From contig NZ_QOIL01000005.1 in NCBI RefSeq assembly GCF_003323745.1, forward strand, positions 248,001-312,000: a stretch of 64,000 bases of DNA. Direction: 5' to 3'. The notes under the pieces were generated by a model, which saw only the letters and a program-made list of their open reading frames with translations, was not told where the DNA came from and searched no databases. Shown here piece after piece: positions 45,738-54,155 of the stretch (position 1 is its first letter; each line of letters starts with the position of its first letter). Both the position numbers and the translations under genes were made by a program. The DNA is from Sphaerisporangium album. Lineage in GTDB: Bacteria; Actinomycetota; Actinomycetes; Streptosporangiales; Streptosporangiaceae.

Positions 45738-47687
45738 TCAGCGGGCGCGGCGGGACCGCAGGAAGTCGCTGACGACGTACTCGCCGAGCCGGTCGGCGCT
45801 CGGCGAGAAGACGCGCCCGCCGTTGCGCCGGGCGACCTCGTCCACGAACTCCTTCAGGCGCTCGTCGGTGGCCAGCATGAAGACGTTGATCGTGGCCCGG
45901 CGCCGGGTCATCTTGTCGACCTCGGAGAGGGTCAGCTCCAGCGTCTCGCGGGACGGCGGCCACTCGAACCAGTAGCGGCCGTTGCGGGTCAGGTGGGCGG
46001 TCGGCTCGCCGTCGGTGACGACGATCACCACGGGCTCGAAGTCCGGGTGCCGGTCCAGGTGGCGGCCGGCGATCAACAGGGCGTGGTGCAGGTTGGTGCC
46101 CTGGACCATGTCCCATTCGAGGCTCGCCAGCTCCTCCGGCTGGAGCACCCGGGCGTAGTTGGAGAAGCCGATGATCTGCACGGCGTCCCCGGGGAACTTC
46201 GAGGCCACCAGCGCCTGGAGCGCCAGCGCGGTCTGCTTGGCGGGCGCCCACGTCTGGCGCAGCGCCATCGAGTACGACAGGTCGACCAGCAGGCACACCG
46301 CCGCCGCCGTGCGGCGCTCGGTCTCGGCCACCTCGAAGTCGTCCACCGACAGCGACACCCGGCCGCCCGTCCCGCCGCGCCGCACGCCGTTGACCAGGGT
46401 GCGGACGACGTCGATGGGCTGCTCGTCGCCGAAGCGCCACGGGCGCGAGGAGCCGGTCAGCTCGCCGGCCGCGCCCGCGTCCCGCTGGTCGTGGTCGCCC
46501 CTGCGCCCGGCGTCCAGGGAGTCGAAGACCCGCCGCAGGGCTGTCTCGCCGAGCCGCCGTACGGCCTTGGGGGTGAGCTCCAGCTTGCCGCGCTGGCGGC
46601 GCAGGTAGCCCTGGCGCTCCAGCTCGCGCTCGATCTGCTTGAGAGCCTCCAGGTCGTCCACGGCCGACCGGCCGAGGGCGCGGCGGATCGCGGCCTCGTC
46701 CACGTCGTCCAGCCGGGCGCCGGGGTAGTCCTGCTGGAGGGCGGCCTCCAGGTCGTTCAGGTCGGCGAGCTCCTCCAGGGCGGTCACGGCGTCGCCCATG
46801 CCGAGGCCCTGTTCGCCGTCCATGCGCTCGGAGGAGTCCCAGTTGAGGTCGGGGCGGCGGGCGTACAGGGACTGGCCGAGGCGGGCCATCTGCTCGGCTA
46901 GGCCCGCGTCCTGGAGGGTCTGGTCGATCAGCGCCTGCAGCTCGGCGCGTTGCTCGGGGGTCATGGAGGCGAGCATCCGCTGGGCGGCGGCGGCGCGGCG
47001 GGCCAGGATGTCGACGAGTTCGTCGAGGTTGCGGGGATTCTCCGGAAAGAAATCCCGATATTTCTCCATAAACTGGTCAAAGTCGCTTTGGGTGTGCTCA
47101 CCGCGCGCGTCCCGGTCCAGCATGTCGTTCAAATCCGACATCATCTGCCGAACCCGGTTCATCATTTCCGGGTCTGGATTCGCCAGCGCCTCCCGCATGC
47201 CGCGGAACCGGCTGTCGAGCACCTCCCGGCGCAGCAGGTCGCGCAGCTCCTCGAACGTCTCGCGCGCCGCCGCCGAGCGCCACTCGTACGAGCCGAGCCG
47301 CTGGACGGCGCTCGCCGTGTCGGACGGCACCGAGTCCAGCTCGGTCTCGCGCAGCCGCGCCTCGTCGGAGGGGTCGGGGAACAGCTCGGCGCGCTCCTGC
47401 CCGATGGCCTTGTCGAGCAGCGCGCGGGCGCGCTCCAGCGTGCCGGAGAGATTGCCGCGCTCGCTCAGCTCACGGCGGCGCCTGCGCACCTCGCGCAGCA
47501 GCTCGTCCAGCCCGCGCCGGTCCGGGGCGCCGGGAAGGCCGCGCCGGAGCAGGTCGCGGAGGGAGTCGAGGGGGGTGGAGCCCTGCAGGATCGCGTCGCC
47601 CATCTCGTCGAGCGCGGCGCGCACGTCGTACGGCGGTGCCAGCGGATCGGGTCCGTCGTGGTACTCGCCGTATCGGTATCCGCTCAT
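45738..47687 (-). CDS. VWA domain protein, partner of AAA+ ATPase
   Basis: The 649-residue protein has a long helical N-terminal part (rich in Arg/Glu/Leu, such as RDLLRREVLDSRFRGMREAL), and a C-terminal von Willebrand A domain with the MIDAS motif: CLLVDLSYSMALRQTW (DxSxS), then QGTNLHHAL and VVIVVTDGEPTAHL. It is the ChlD/BchD-like partner of the AAA+ ATPase encoded directly upstream. Such pairs work as metal-dependent remodelling or chaperone complexes; the substrate is unknown here. ATG 47687. Confidence 0.9.
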   Translation of the reverse strand: MSGYRYGEYHDGPDPLAPPYDVRAALDEMGDAILQGSTPLDSLRDLLRRGLPGAPDRRGLDELLREVRRRRRELSERGNLSGTLERARALLDKAIGQERAELFPDPSDEARLRETELDSVPSDTASAVQRLGSYEWRSAAARETFEELRDLLRREVLDSRFRGMREALANPDPEMMNRVRQMMSDLNDMLDRDARGEHTQSDFDQFMEKYRDFFPENPRNLDELVDILARRAAAAQRMLASMTPEQRAELQALIDQTLQDAGLAEQMARLGQSLYARRPDLNWDSSERMDGEQGLGMGDAVTALEELADLNDLEAALQQDYPGARLDDVDEAAIRRALGRSAVDDLEALKQIERELERQGYLRRQRGKLELTPKAVRRLGETALRRVFDSLDAGRRGDHDQRDAGAAGELTGSSRPWRFGDEQPIDVVRTLVNGVRRGGTGGRVSLSVDDFEVAETERRTAAAVCLLVDLSYSMALRQTWAPAKQTALALQALVASKFPGDAVQIIGFSNYARVLQPEELASLEWDMVQGTNLHHALLIAGRHLDRHPDFEPVVIVVTDGEPTAHLTRNGRYWFEWPPSRETLELTLSEVDKMTRRRATINVFMLATDERLKEFVDEVARRNGGRVFSPSADRLGEYVVSDFLRSRRAR

Positions 47688-47798
47688 CTCTTGGCAGCCT
47701 AATCGTCAGATGTCCGATGTGCGATGAAGTGACCGATCCGGGGACGCCTCGCGGGGCGGCGCGCCGGAGTCCGGTGCGCCGCCCGCCGGAAACGCGTC

Positions 47799-49268
47799 TC
47801 AGGTGCGGTAGACGGCCCCGCCGTCCACCTCGTCCTTGGACAGGCGCCGCATCAGGTAGAGGCCTTCCAGGGCGAACTCCAGCGCCGCGGCGGCGTGCCC
47901 CGGCGACTCGTCGCCCTCGCCCATGCCCACGGCGGACATGATCTTGGCGAGCCCGTTGATCTGGCCGATCCGCTGGAGCAGGTCGGTGGCGGTGGTCATC
48001 TCGCCGGTCTCGATCTGGACGCCTTCGCTGAACTTGTCCAGCAGCGCGGACAGGTCCATGCCCCCGAGCGTGCCCCGGAACGTCTCGGCGACGGCCCGGC
48101 GCAGCAGGTGGGAGAGCACCTCGACCTCGCGGCCCTCCTCGCTGACCTCGAACTCGACCTTGCCGCGCAGCGTCGGGACGACTGCGGGAAGGTCGGCCAC
48201 CCGGGTCACCGGACGCTCCTCGCCGGTGATCGCGGCCCGCCGCACGGCCGAGGCCGCGGCCGTCTCGGCGGCGGCGATGGCGAAGCGCGCCGAGACGCCC
48301 GAGCGCGAGTCCACCGCCGTGGACTCCCGGACCAGGCGGGTGAAGCGGGCGATGACCTCCACGATGTGGTCGGGGAGCTCGGCGCTCAGGCCCCCCCCGT
48401 CCTCGGTGAGGACCGGCTGCCCGTTCTGGAACTTCCAGTTGAGGACCGCCTCCTGGCGGATGAGGCCGAGTTCGTCCTCCAGCGTCAGCGGGTAGTGGGT
48501 GCGGATCTCGGCCCCGAAGCGGTCCTTGAGCGGGGTGATGATGCGCCCGCGGTTGGTGTAGTCCTCGGGGTTGGCGCTGGCGATCAGCAGCACGTCCAGG
48601 GGCAGCCGCAGGTTGTAGCCGCGCACCTGGATGTCGCGCTCCTCCAGCACGTTGAGCAGGGAGACCTGGATGCGTTCGGCCAGGTCGGGCAGCTCGTTGA
48701 CCGAGAAGACGCCCCGGTTGGTGCGCGGCACGAGGCCGTAGTGCACCGTCTCGGGGTCGCCGAGCGTGCGGCCCTCCGCGATCTTGATCGGGTCGACGTC
48801 GCCGATCAGGTCGCCGACGGAGGTGTCCGGCGTGGCGAGCTTCTCGCCGTACCGGTCATCGCGGTGCTTCCAGGTGATCTCCAGATCCTCGCCCCGCCCG
48901 GCCGCGAGCTTGACGCAGCGGACGCACGCCGGCGCGTACGGGTGGTCGTTGATCTCACACCCCTCGATCACCGGCGTCCACTCGTCGAGCAGGCCGGTGA
49001 TCGTGCGGATCAGGCGCGTCTTGCCCTGGCCGCGCTCGCCGAGCAGCACCAGGTCGTGTCCCGCCAGCAGGGCCCGCTCCAGATGGGGAAGCACGGTCTC
49101 GTCGAATCCGACGATGCCCGGGAATCTGGGCTCGCCTGCGCGTAACCTGGCGAGCAGGTTCTCGCGGATCTCCGCCTTGACCGTGCGATAGGTGTGTCCA
49201 CTTTCGCGCAGGTCACGCAGAGTGCGGGCCTGCGGGGTCTCACTTCGCGGTGTGGGCGATTCATGCAC
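47799..49268 (-). CDS. AAA+ ATPase (magnesium-chelatase/MoxR type)
   Basis: A 489-residue AAA+ protein: LVLLGERGQGKTRLIRTI (Walker A, residues 74-91), GVFSVNELPDLAERIQVSLL (Walker B region), DVLLIASANPEDYTNRGRII (sensor 1) and PLKDRFGAEIRTHYP. A Cys pair ACVRC after Walker A is unusual and may bind metal. It belongs to the magnesium-chelatase/MoxR group and is paired with a VWA protein downstream (gap 111 bp). GTG 49268 is chosen since residues before it are not conserved; ATG 49316 remains possible. Codon 42 is TTA (49143-49145). Confidence 0.9.
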   Translation of the reverse strand: MHESPTPRSETPQARTLRDLRESGHTYRTVKAEIRENLLARLRAGEPRFPGIVGFDETVLPHLERALLAGHDLVLLGERGQGKTRLIRTITGLLDEWTPVIEGCEINDHPYAPACVRCVKLAAGRGEDLEITWKHRDDRYGEKLATPDTSVGDLIGDVDPIKIAEGRTLGDPETVHYGLVPRTNRGVFSVNELPDLAERIQVSLLNVLEERDIQVRGYNLRLPLDVLLIASANPEDYTNRGRIITPLKDRFGAEIRTHYPLTLEDELGLIRQEAVLNWKFQNGQPVLTEDGGGLSAELPDHIVEVIARFTRLVRESTAVDSRSGVSARFAIAAAETAAASAVRRAAITGEERPVTRVADLPAVVPTLRGKVEFEVSEEGREVEVLSHLLRRAVAETFRGTLGGMDLSALLDKFSEGVQIETGEMTTATDLLQRIGQINGLAKIMSAVGMGEGDESPGHAAAALEFALEGLYLMRRLSKDEVDGGAVYRT

Positions 49269-49440
49269 GGCATCGAGACTACGTCGCGGGGGAAGCTTGT
49301 GGCAGCTTATACACATTTCGGATCTTGACCATTGTGTGACGCTACGCGCGCGTTGTTACTCCCGTAGTGGGGAGAATCCGGCCAAGAGGGTCAAAACCCA
49401 GCGACACACAACGACTCGCGCGGAAGGGGAGGCGAGGCGT

Positions 49441-50655
49441 GTGGCAGTGCTGACGAGCCGGTTCGCGGACGGTCTCGCCGTGGGCTCCGACCTGGAGGCC
49501 GCCGCCGAGCAGGCGGTGCGCCAGGCGCTCTCCGGCCTGTCGGGACCACCGGACCTCGTGTGCTTCTTCATCTGCGGCGAGGATCCAGAGGAGGTGTCCC
49601 GCGCCGGGCTGCGGGCCATGCGCATGGCGCCCGGGGCCCAGGTCATCGGGTGCAGCGCCACCGGCGTCATCGGCGACAGCCAGGGCGTCGAGCACACCTC
49701 GGCGGTCAGCGCCTGGGCGGCCAGCCTCGACGGTGCCCGCGTGACGACGTTCGTCCTGGAGACCCTGCGCATGGAGGACCGCTTCGTGATCATCGGTCTT
49801 CCCGACCGTGATCCCGACGACCGGGTGGCCATCCTGCTCGCCGACCCGTACAGCTTCCCCACCGACGCCTTCGTCGAGCACTCCTCCGACGTCCTCGGCG
49901 ACCTTCCCCTGGTCGGAGGGCTCGCCAACGGCATGCGCGGCCAGGGCTCGGTCCGCCTGTTCGCCGGCGGCGAGATGTACGCCGAAGGGGCGATCGGCGT
50001 CATGCTGAGCGGCCCCCTCAACGTGAGCACCGTCGTCAGCCAGGGCTGCCGCCCGATCGGCCCCACCATGGTCGTCACCCGCTCCGAGGACAACCTGCTG
50101 CTCGAACTCGCCGGGCAGCCCGCGCTCGCCCGCCTGGAGGACATCGTCAGCGGCCTGGACGAGGACGACAGGGAGCTGGTGGCCTCCGGTCTCCAGATCG
50201 GCATCGCCATGGACGAGTACGCCGAGATCCACGAGCGGGGCGACTTCCTGATCCGCGGCATCCTCGGCATCGATCCCGAACGCGAGGCCGTGGCCGTGGG
50301 CGACGTGCTCGACATCGGCCAGAGCGTCCGCTTCCAGGTCCGCGACGCCGCCGCGGCGGACGAGGACCTGTACGAGCTCCTCGACGCGCACGTCGAGGAG
50401 CGCGGGCGCATCGACGGGGCGCTGCTCTTCTCCTGCAACGGCCGGGGCTCGGCCATGTTCGGCAGCCCCGACCACGACGCGCTCGCGCTGCGCGACACCC
50501 TGGGCCCGATCGGCATGGCCGGGTTCTTCGCGGCGGGCGAGGTCGGCCCGGTCGGCGGACACAACCACGTCCACGGCTTCTCGGCCTCCATCCTGGTCTT
50601 CTCCAGCGGCCAGAACAGCCCCAGCGGCGGCGAGCGAGCCGCCCGCCACGCCTGA
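49441..50655 (+). CDS. FIST domain sensory protein
   Basis: The 404-residue protein has FIST N and C domains: LVCFFICGEDPEEV, VIGCSATGVIGDSQGVE, PLVGGLANGMRGQGSVRLF, GAIGVMLSGPLNVSTVVSQG, then RGILGIDPEREAVAVGD, GRIDGALLFSCNGRGSAMFG and AGFFAAGEVGPVGGHNHVHGF. FIST proteins are thought to bind small ligands such as amino acids. There is no output domain, so the protein may act alone or with a partner. GTG 49441 is preceded by GGGGAGG. Confidence 0.93.
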   Translation: MAVLTSRFADGLAVGSDLEAAAEQAVRQALSGLSGPPDLVCFFICGEDPEEVSRAGLRAMRMAPGAQVIGCSATGVIGDSQGVEHTSAVSAWAASLDGARVTTFVLETLRMEDRFVIIGLPDRDPDDRVAILLADPYSFPTDAFVEHSSDVLGDLPLVGGLANGMRGQGSVRLFAGGEMYAEGAIGVMLSGPLNVSTVVSQGCRPIGPTMVVTRSEDNLLLELAGQPALARLEDIVSGLDEDDRELVASGLQIGIAMDEYAEIHERGDFLIRGILGIDPEREAVAVGDVLDIGQSVRFQVRDAAAADEDLYELLDAHVEERGRIDGALLFSCNGRGSAMFGSPDHDALALRDTLGPIGMAGFFAAGEVGPVGGHNHVHGFSASILVFSSGQNSPSGGERAARHA

Positions 50656-51020
50656 CGCCCTCGTCCCTGACGTCGTGGCGCCGTGGTCCCTGAGGCTCTG
50701 GGCTCCGACGTCCTGACGCTTCGCCCCTGATTCGCCCTGCCCGCCACCCCAGCCACCGCAGCCACTCCCGGGCACGCGAGCCACCCCAGCCACCTAGCCA
50801 CCCAGCCATGTCCGCCACGCCAGCCACCCAGCCACGCAGCCACGCAGCCACGCGAGTCATGCCAGCCACGTCAGCCACGTCAGCACGCCTGCCAGGCCGC
50901 CGAGCTCGCCGCGCCCCGCCACATCCACGTCCGCCCGGCGTCTGACGCCCGCCCCGCCCGGCCGGCGTGTGATCCTGGTACATCGCGGGCACGTGGGTCC
51001 CGCGACGGAGTGGTGCGGTC
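50656..51020. repeat. Intergenic region with degenerate short repeats
   Basis: From about 50740 to 50890 many 7-9-base units like CAGCCAC(G/C) are arranged in tandem; 50656-50735 contain CCCTGACG-like units. Unit sizes vary. I see no gene here. Confidence 0.7.
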
Positions 51021-51026
51021 TCCACT

Positions 51027-51032
51027 TACGAT
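51027..51032 (+). promoter_or_regulatory. -10 element for a leaderless transcript
   Basis: TACGAT is 6 bases before the GTG at 51039, the spacing of leaderless genes in actinobacteria. No clear -35 is visible. Confidence 0.45.
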
Positions 51033-51038
51033 CGCCGG

Positions 51039-51206
51039 GTGCCCTCCTCTCCCGCTCGCTACGGTGCTCTTGTCCGGCGCCGGGTCGGTGAGGAGTGGCA
51101 CCGCGAATCCGGCTCCGCCGTACGGTGGGTCACCCGGAGAACGTTCGTGGACAGCGCACAGCAGATCTTCCTGCACCGGGACGTCTGGGAGGCGGGGCTC
51201 AGGTGA
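51039..51206 (+). CDS. Small protein coupled to a ROK kinase (55 aa)
   Basis: An unlisted 55-codon gene whose stop (TGA 51204-51206) overlaps the GTG start of the ROK gene (GTGA). The product is basic and folded-looking: VPSSPARYGALVRRRVGEEW then HRESGSAVRWVTRRTFVDSA, with a conserved-looking FLHRDVWEAG end. No Shine-Dalgarno sequence is seen; a -10-like TACGAT 6 bases upstream suggests leaderless translation. I do not recognise the family. The overlap makes it likely to be real and to set ROK expression. Confidence 0.6.
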   Translation: MPSSPARYGALVRRRVGEEWHRESGSAVRWVTRRTFVDSAQQIFLHRDVWEAGLR

Positions 51207-52258
51207 CATACGACGCGAGGCGGGACACGGCACACGGCACGGGACTCGACGCGGCGCCCACGACGGCGGGGGGCGCCGGCGCGGTCCTGGCGGTCGACAT
51301 CGGCGGCACCAAGTTCGCCGCCGCCGTCGTCGGCGCCACGGGGGAGATCATCGTGGCCGACCGCGTCGCGACCCCACCCGGCGGCGACGCGGAAACCCTC
51401 TGGAAGTCCCTGGCCGCGCTGGTGGACTCCGTCGTCCAGCGCGTGCCGGGCCTTGACGTTCTCGGCGTGGGAATCGGCTGTGGCGGCCCGATGAGCTGGC
51501 CCGACGGTCATGTTTCGCCGCTCAACATGCCCGGATGGCGCGGTTTCCCCCTGCGGGACCGGCTCGCCGAGCGCTTTCCCGGCGTGCCGGTGCGCATCCA
51601 CAACGACGCGATCTGCGTGGCCGCCGCCGAGCACTGGCGCGGCGCGGGCCGGGGCAGCGACAACATGCTCGGCATGGTCGTCTCGACGGGCGTCGGCGGC
51701 GGCCTCATCCTCGGCGGCCGCCTGATCGACGGAGGAACGGGCAACGCCGGGCACATCGGCCACGTCGTGGTCGACCCCGACGGCCCGGACTGCGAGTGCG
51801 GCGGCCGCGGCTGCCTGGAGGCCATCAGCCGCGGCCCCGGCCTCGCCTCCTGGGCACTCACCCAGGGCTGGGTCCCCGGCTCCGCGCATCGCGACCCGGC
51901 GGCCGGAGGGCTGTACGTCGAAGCCGCGGGGGCCAGCGGCCGTCAGCTCGCCCTCGACGCCGCCGCGGGCGACCCGATCGCCCGCAGCGCCTTCACCCGG
52001 GCCGGCCGCGCGCTCGGCATCGCGATCGCCTCGGCCACCCACATGTGCGACCTGGACCTCGTCACCATCGGAGGCGGCCTGTCCCAGGCGGGCCCGCTGC
52101 TGTTCGAGCCCCTGGAGCGGACTCTGCACGCGCACGTCCGCATGGAGTTCGCGGCCCGCGTCCGCGTCGTCCCCGCCGCCCTCGGCCAGGACGCCGGCCT
52201 GATCGGCGCCGCCGCCCTGGTCCTCGCCGAGGACCACTACTGGACCGGCCCCGCCTGA
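51203..52258 (+). CDS. ROK family sugar kinase (glucokinase-like)
   Basis: A 351-residue ROK kinase without a DNA-binding domain: AVLAVDIGGTKFAAAVV (phosphate 1), VGIGCGGPMSWPDGHVSPL, IHNDAICVAAAEHWRG (catalytic Asp in ND), GVGGGLILGG, the zinc site HIGHVVVDPDGPDCECGGRG and CLEAISRGPGL. It phosphorylates glucose or a related sugar with ATP. GTG 51203 overlaps the stop of the small upstream gene; the first 35 residues before DIGGTK are non-conserved. Followed by 360 bp without a gene. Confidence 0.93.
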   Translation: MTYDARRDTAHGTGLDAAPTTAGGAGAVLAVDIGGTKFAAAVVGATGEIIVADRVATPPGGDAETLWKSLAALVDSVVQRVPGLDVLGVGIGCGGPMSWPDGHVSPLNMPGWRGFPLRDRLAERFPGVPVRIHNDAICVAAAEHWRGAGRGSDNMLGMVVSTGVGGGLILGGRLIDGGTGNAGHIGHVVVDPDGPDCECGGRGCLEAISRGPGLASWALTQGWVPGSAHRDPAAGGLYVEAAGASGRQLALDAAAGDPIARSAFTRAGRALGIAIASATHMCDLDLVTIGGGLSQAGPLLFEPLERTLHAHVRMEFAARVRVVPAALGQDAGLIGAAALVLAEDHYWTGPA

Positions 52259-52275
52259 GAAAGCCGCTCACGAGG

Positions 52276-52325
52276 CCCACCGGCGCAAGCTGAGTCACAG
52301 CCGACCGGCGGAAGCTGAGACACAA
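52276..52325. repeat. Two 25-bp direct repeats
   Basis: Units at 52276 and 52301 share GCC-ACCGGCG-AAGCTGAG-CACA (21 or more of 25 identical). They could be a binding site pair or the trace of a mobile element end. Confidence 0.65.
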
Positions 52326-52619
52326 AGGAACCATGCCCGCTGGAGAACGTGGGGCGCCCGGCTGATCCGTCGCAACCGATGATCACTGCCGGACCCGTCC
52401 CGCCTCACGAGTCGTCCGCCGGGCCGATCCTGGGCGCGGCGCCTTATCACGGGGACGAACGGGGTGGAACAGCCCGTATGCGCGGGTCATCCTAATTCGA
52501 CCGATTAATACCTTGATGCTGCGAAAAGTTCACCGTAGCTTTGGCGATCTTTGCCTATATCTGACCCGATTTGAAAGGGGATCCTGACGGGTGTCGTAAC
52601 ACCCCCACAAGGAGGCTTC
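52326..52619. other. Upstream region of the secreted RNase gene
   Basis: About 290 bp. The last part is less GC-rich and should hold the promoter. A 6-bp stem-loop (GGGTGT/ACACCC, 52589-52604) sits just before the ribosome binding site AAGGAGG of the RNase gene. Confidence 0.45.
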
Positions 52620-53033
52620 GTGCACACCCTGCAACGCCCCCGGCTCGCCTGGCCCGCGCGACTCACCGTCCTGCTCGCCACCCTCATGTCCCTGACCTTC
52701 GTGGCCGGCGTCACCCCCGCCGACGCGGCGGTCTACAGCTCCTGCACCCAGTCCCGCTGCGCCGACGCGCGCTACGCCAGGAGCGTCTGGTCCGGCAAGG
52801 GCTTCCCGACCAGCGCCGGCTGGTACACCTGGCCCGACGGCCGGTACAACTACACTGGCGGTCAGTTCTACAACCGCGAGGGTCAGCTTCCCAGCGGCGC
52901 CACCTACTACGAGTACGACGTCTACTCGCGGGCGCGCGGCGCGGCCCGTGACGCGTACCGCATCGTTGTGAACCGCAGCACCGGCGCCACCTGGTTCTCC
53001 CCCAACCACTACACCGACTTCTACCGGATCTAG
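52620..53033 (+). CDS. Secreted guanyl-specific ribonuclease (N1/T1/Sa family)
   Basis: The 137-residue preprotein has a signal peptide (LTVLLATLMSLTFVAGVTPADA, cleaved after ADA or AVY) and a microbial RNase domain: SGKGFPTSAGWYTWPDGRYNY split at GWYTW, GGQFYNREGQLP, then YYEYDVYSRARGAARDAYRIV (general base Glu in YYEYDV; Arg residues) and SPNHYTDFYRI (general acid His). This matches the RNase Sa/barnase-like group that cuts RNA after guanine. GTG 52620 has AAGGAGG upstream. A barstar-like gene follows 8 bp later. Confidence 0.88.
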   Translation: MHTLQRPRLAWPARLTVLLATLMSLTFVAGVTPADAAVYSSCTQSRCADARYARSVWSGKGFPTSAGWYTWPDGRYNYTGGQFYNREGQLPSGATYYEYDVYSRARGAARDAYRIVVNRSTGATWFSPNHYTDFYRI

Positions 53034-53041
53034 GACTCTCC

Positions 53042-53437
53042 ATGACATCCGCCGCACGTCCACTGCCGCACTGGCTGACGGTGTCCACCACCCTGGCGCC
53101 CGCCGCCGGGGATCACGGTGATGTCGTGGACGGGCGCGCTTGTCGCACCCGCGCCGCCTTCTTCGAGGAGGCGGCGCGGGCTCTGCGCCTGCCCGCCTAC
53201 TTCGGCCGCAACTGGGACGCCCTGGCCGACTCGCTGCGCGACCTGACCGCCGCCGGGAAGGCGACCTTGGCCATCGACCACGCCGAAGCCCTCCTCGCCG
53301 ACGAACCCCCTACACAGTTGGCCGCCCTGCTGGCCATCCTCGCCGAGGCCGCTGAGGCCGGCCTCACCGTAACCCTCCACACGACCCCCGAGGCCGAACC
53401 GACCCTCCACACCCGCCTCACCGCCGCCCTCAACTGA
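53042..53437 (+). CDS. Barstar-like RNase inhibitor
   Basis: A 131-residue protein with the barstar core: FFEEAARALRLPAYFGRNWD and ALADSLRDLTAAGKATLAID (the acidic helix that plugs the RNase active site), followed by the characteristic alpha/beta half. It lies 8 bp behind the secreted RNase gene and lacks a signal peptide, so it would protect the producing cell from unsecreted enzyme. ATG 53042. The Ribosome binding site is weak, suggesting coupling to the RNase gene. Confidence 0.88.
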   Translation: MTSAARPLPHWLTVSTTLAPAAGDHGDVVDGRACRTRAAFFEEAARALRLPAYFGRNWDALADSLRDLTAAGKATLAIDHAEALLADEPPTQLAALLAILAEAAEAGLTVTLHTTPEAEPTLHTRLTAALN

Positions 53438-53582
53438 GGGCATCCCGATCGCGCAGGCCAGTGGCCTCTGGCGGCCCCGCCTACTGATTCGTCGCCTGGG
53501 TGCTCGTCGGCGCTTGTAACGGTTTGCGGGCCTTCGTCCAAGCAGATGTGTAAGTAAGCGGACGACGAAGGGAGTGAGGCCG

Positions 53583-54155
53583 GTGCGCCTGAAACAGGCT
53601 GGGCCGGGTGGGATGGCCGGAGATCCGGAGGCTTTCGAGGCCTTCTACCGGCGGCACTTCGACGAGGTGACCCGATTCCTGGCCCGCCGCGTCGACGACC
53701 CCCACACGGTCGCGGACCTCGTGGCCGAGGTCTTTCTCGCCGTGATCGACTCCGCGCACACCTACCGTCCCGCGCTGGGGAGCGAGACGGCCTGGTTGTA
53801 CGGCGTGACGCGCAACACCCTGCTCGCCGAACGACGGCGGGCCGCGCGGGAGCTCCAGGCCGGCCGGCGCATCGCGGGCCGGCGGCTGCTGGAGCCGGAC
53901 GACGTCGCGCGCCTGGAGGAACGGATCGACGCGGAGGCCACCGCGCGTGAGGCGCTCCACGCCATGGGCGAGCTGCCAGAGGGCGAGCGAGCGCTGCTGG
54001 AGCTCGTCGTGGTCGACCAGCTCACCCTCACGGAGGCCGCCTCCGCTCTTGGCATCCGCCAGGGCACCGCCCGCGTGCGCCTTCACCGGGCCAGGCGGTG
54101 GCTGCGGCGGGCTCCCGGTGTCGTGCCGCCCCTCGTGATGGAAGGACTCAGATGA
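53583..54155 (+). CDS. ECF RNA polymerase sigma factor
   Basis: A 190-residue ECF factor with region 2 (EAFEAFYRRHFDEVTRFLAR, VADLVAEVFLAVID, SETAWLYGVTRNTLLAERRR) and region 4 (LPEGERALLELVVVDQLTLT then EAASALGIRQGTARVRLHRA). The next gene overlaps (ATGA) and encodes a one-helix membrane protein, which is likely its regulator. GTG 53583 gives good spacing from GAAGGGA; GTG 53574 or ATG 53613 are alternatives. Confidence 0.9.
   Translation: MRLKQAGPGGMAGDPEAFEAFYRRHFDEVTRFLARRVDDPHTVADLVAEVFLAVIDSAHTYRPALGSETAWLYGVTRNTLLAERRRAARELQAGRRIAGRRLLEPDDVARLEERIDAEATAREALHAMGELPEGERALLELVVVDQLTLTEAASALGIRQGTARVRLHRARRWLRRAPGVVPPLVMEGLR

Noticed and set aside
49356-50843. Minus-strand frame of 495 codons with GWLGGW repeats
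   Set aside because: The repeats come from the CAGCCAC intergenic array and the remainder is antisense to the FIST gene.
50740-50890. CRISPR array
   Set aside because: Units are 7-9 bases and variable, with no spacer-repeat alternation and no cas genes.
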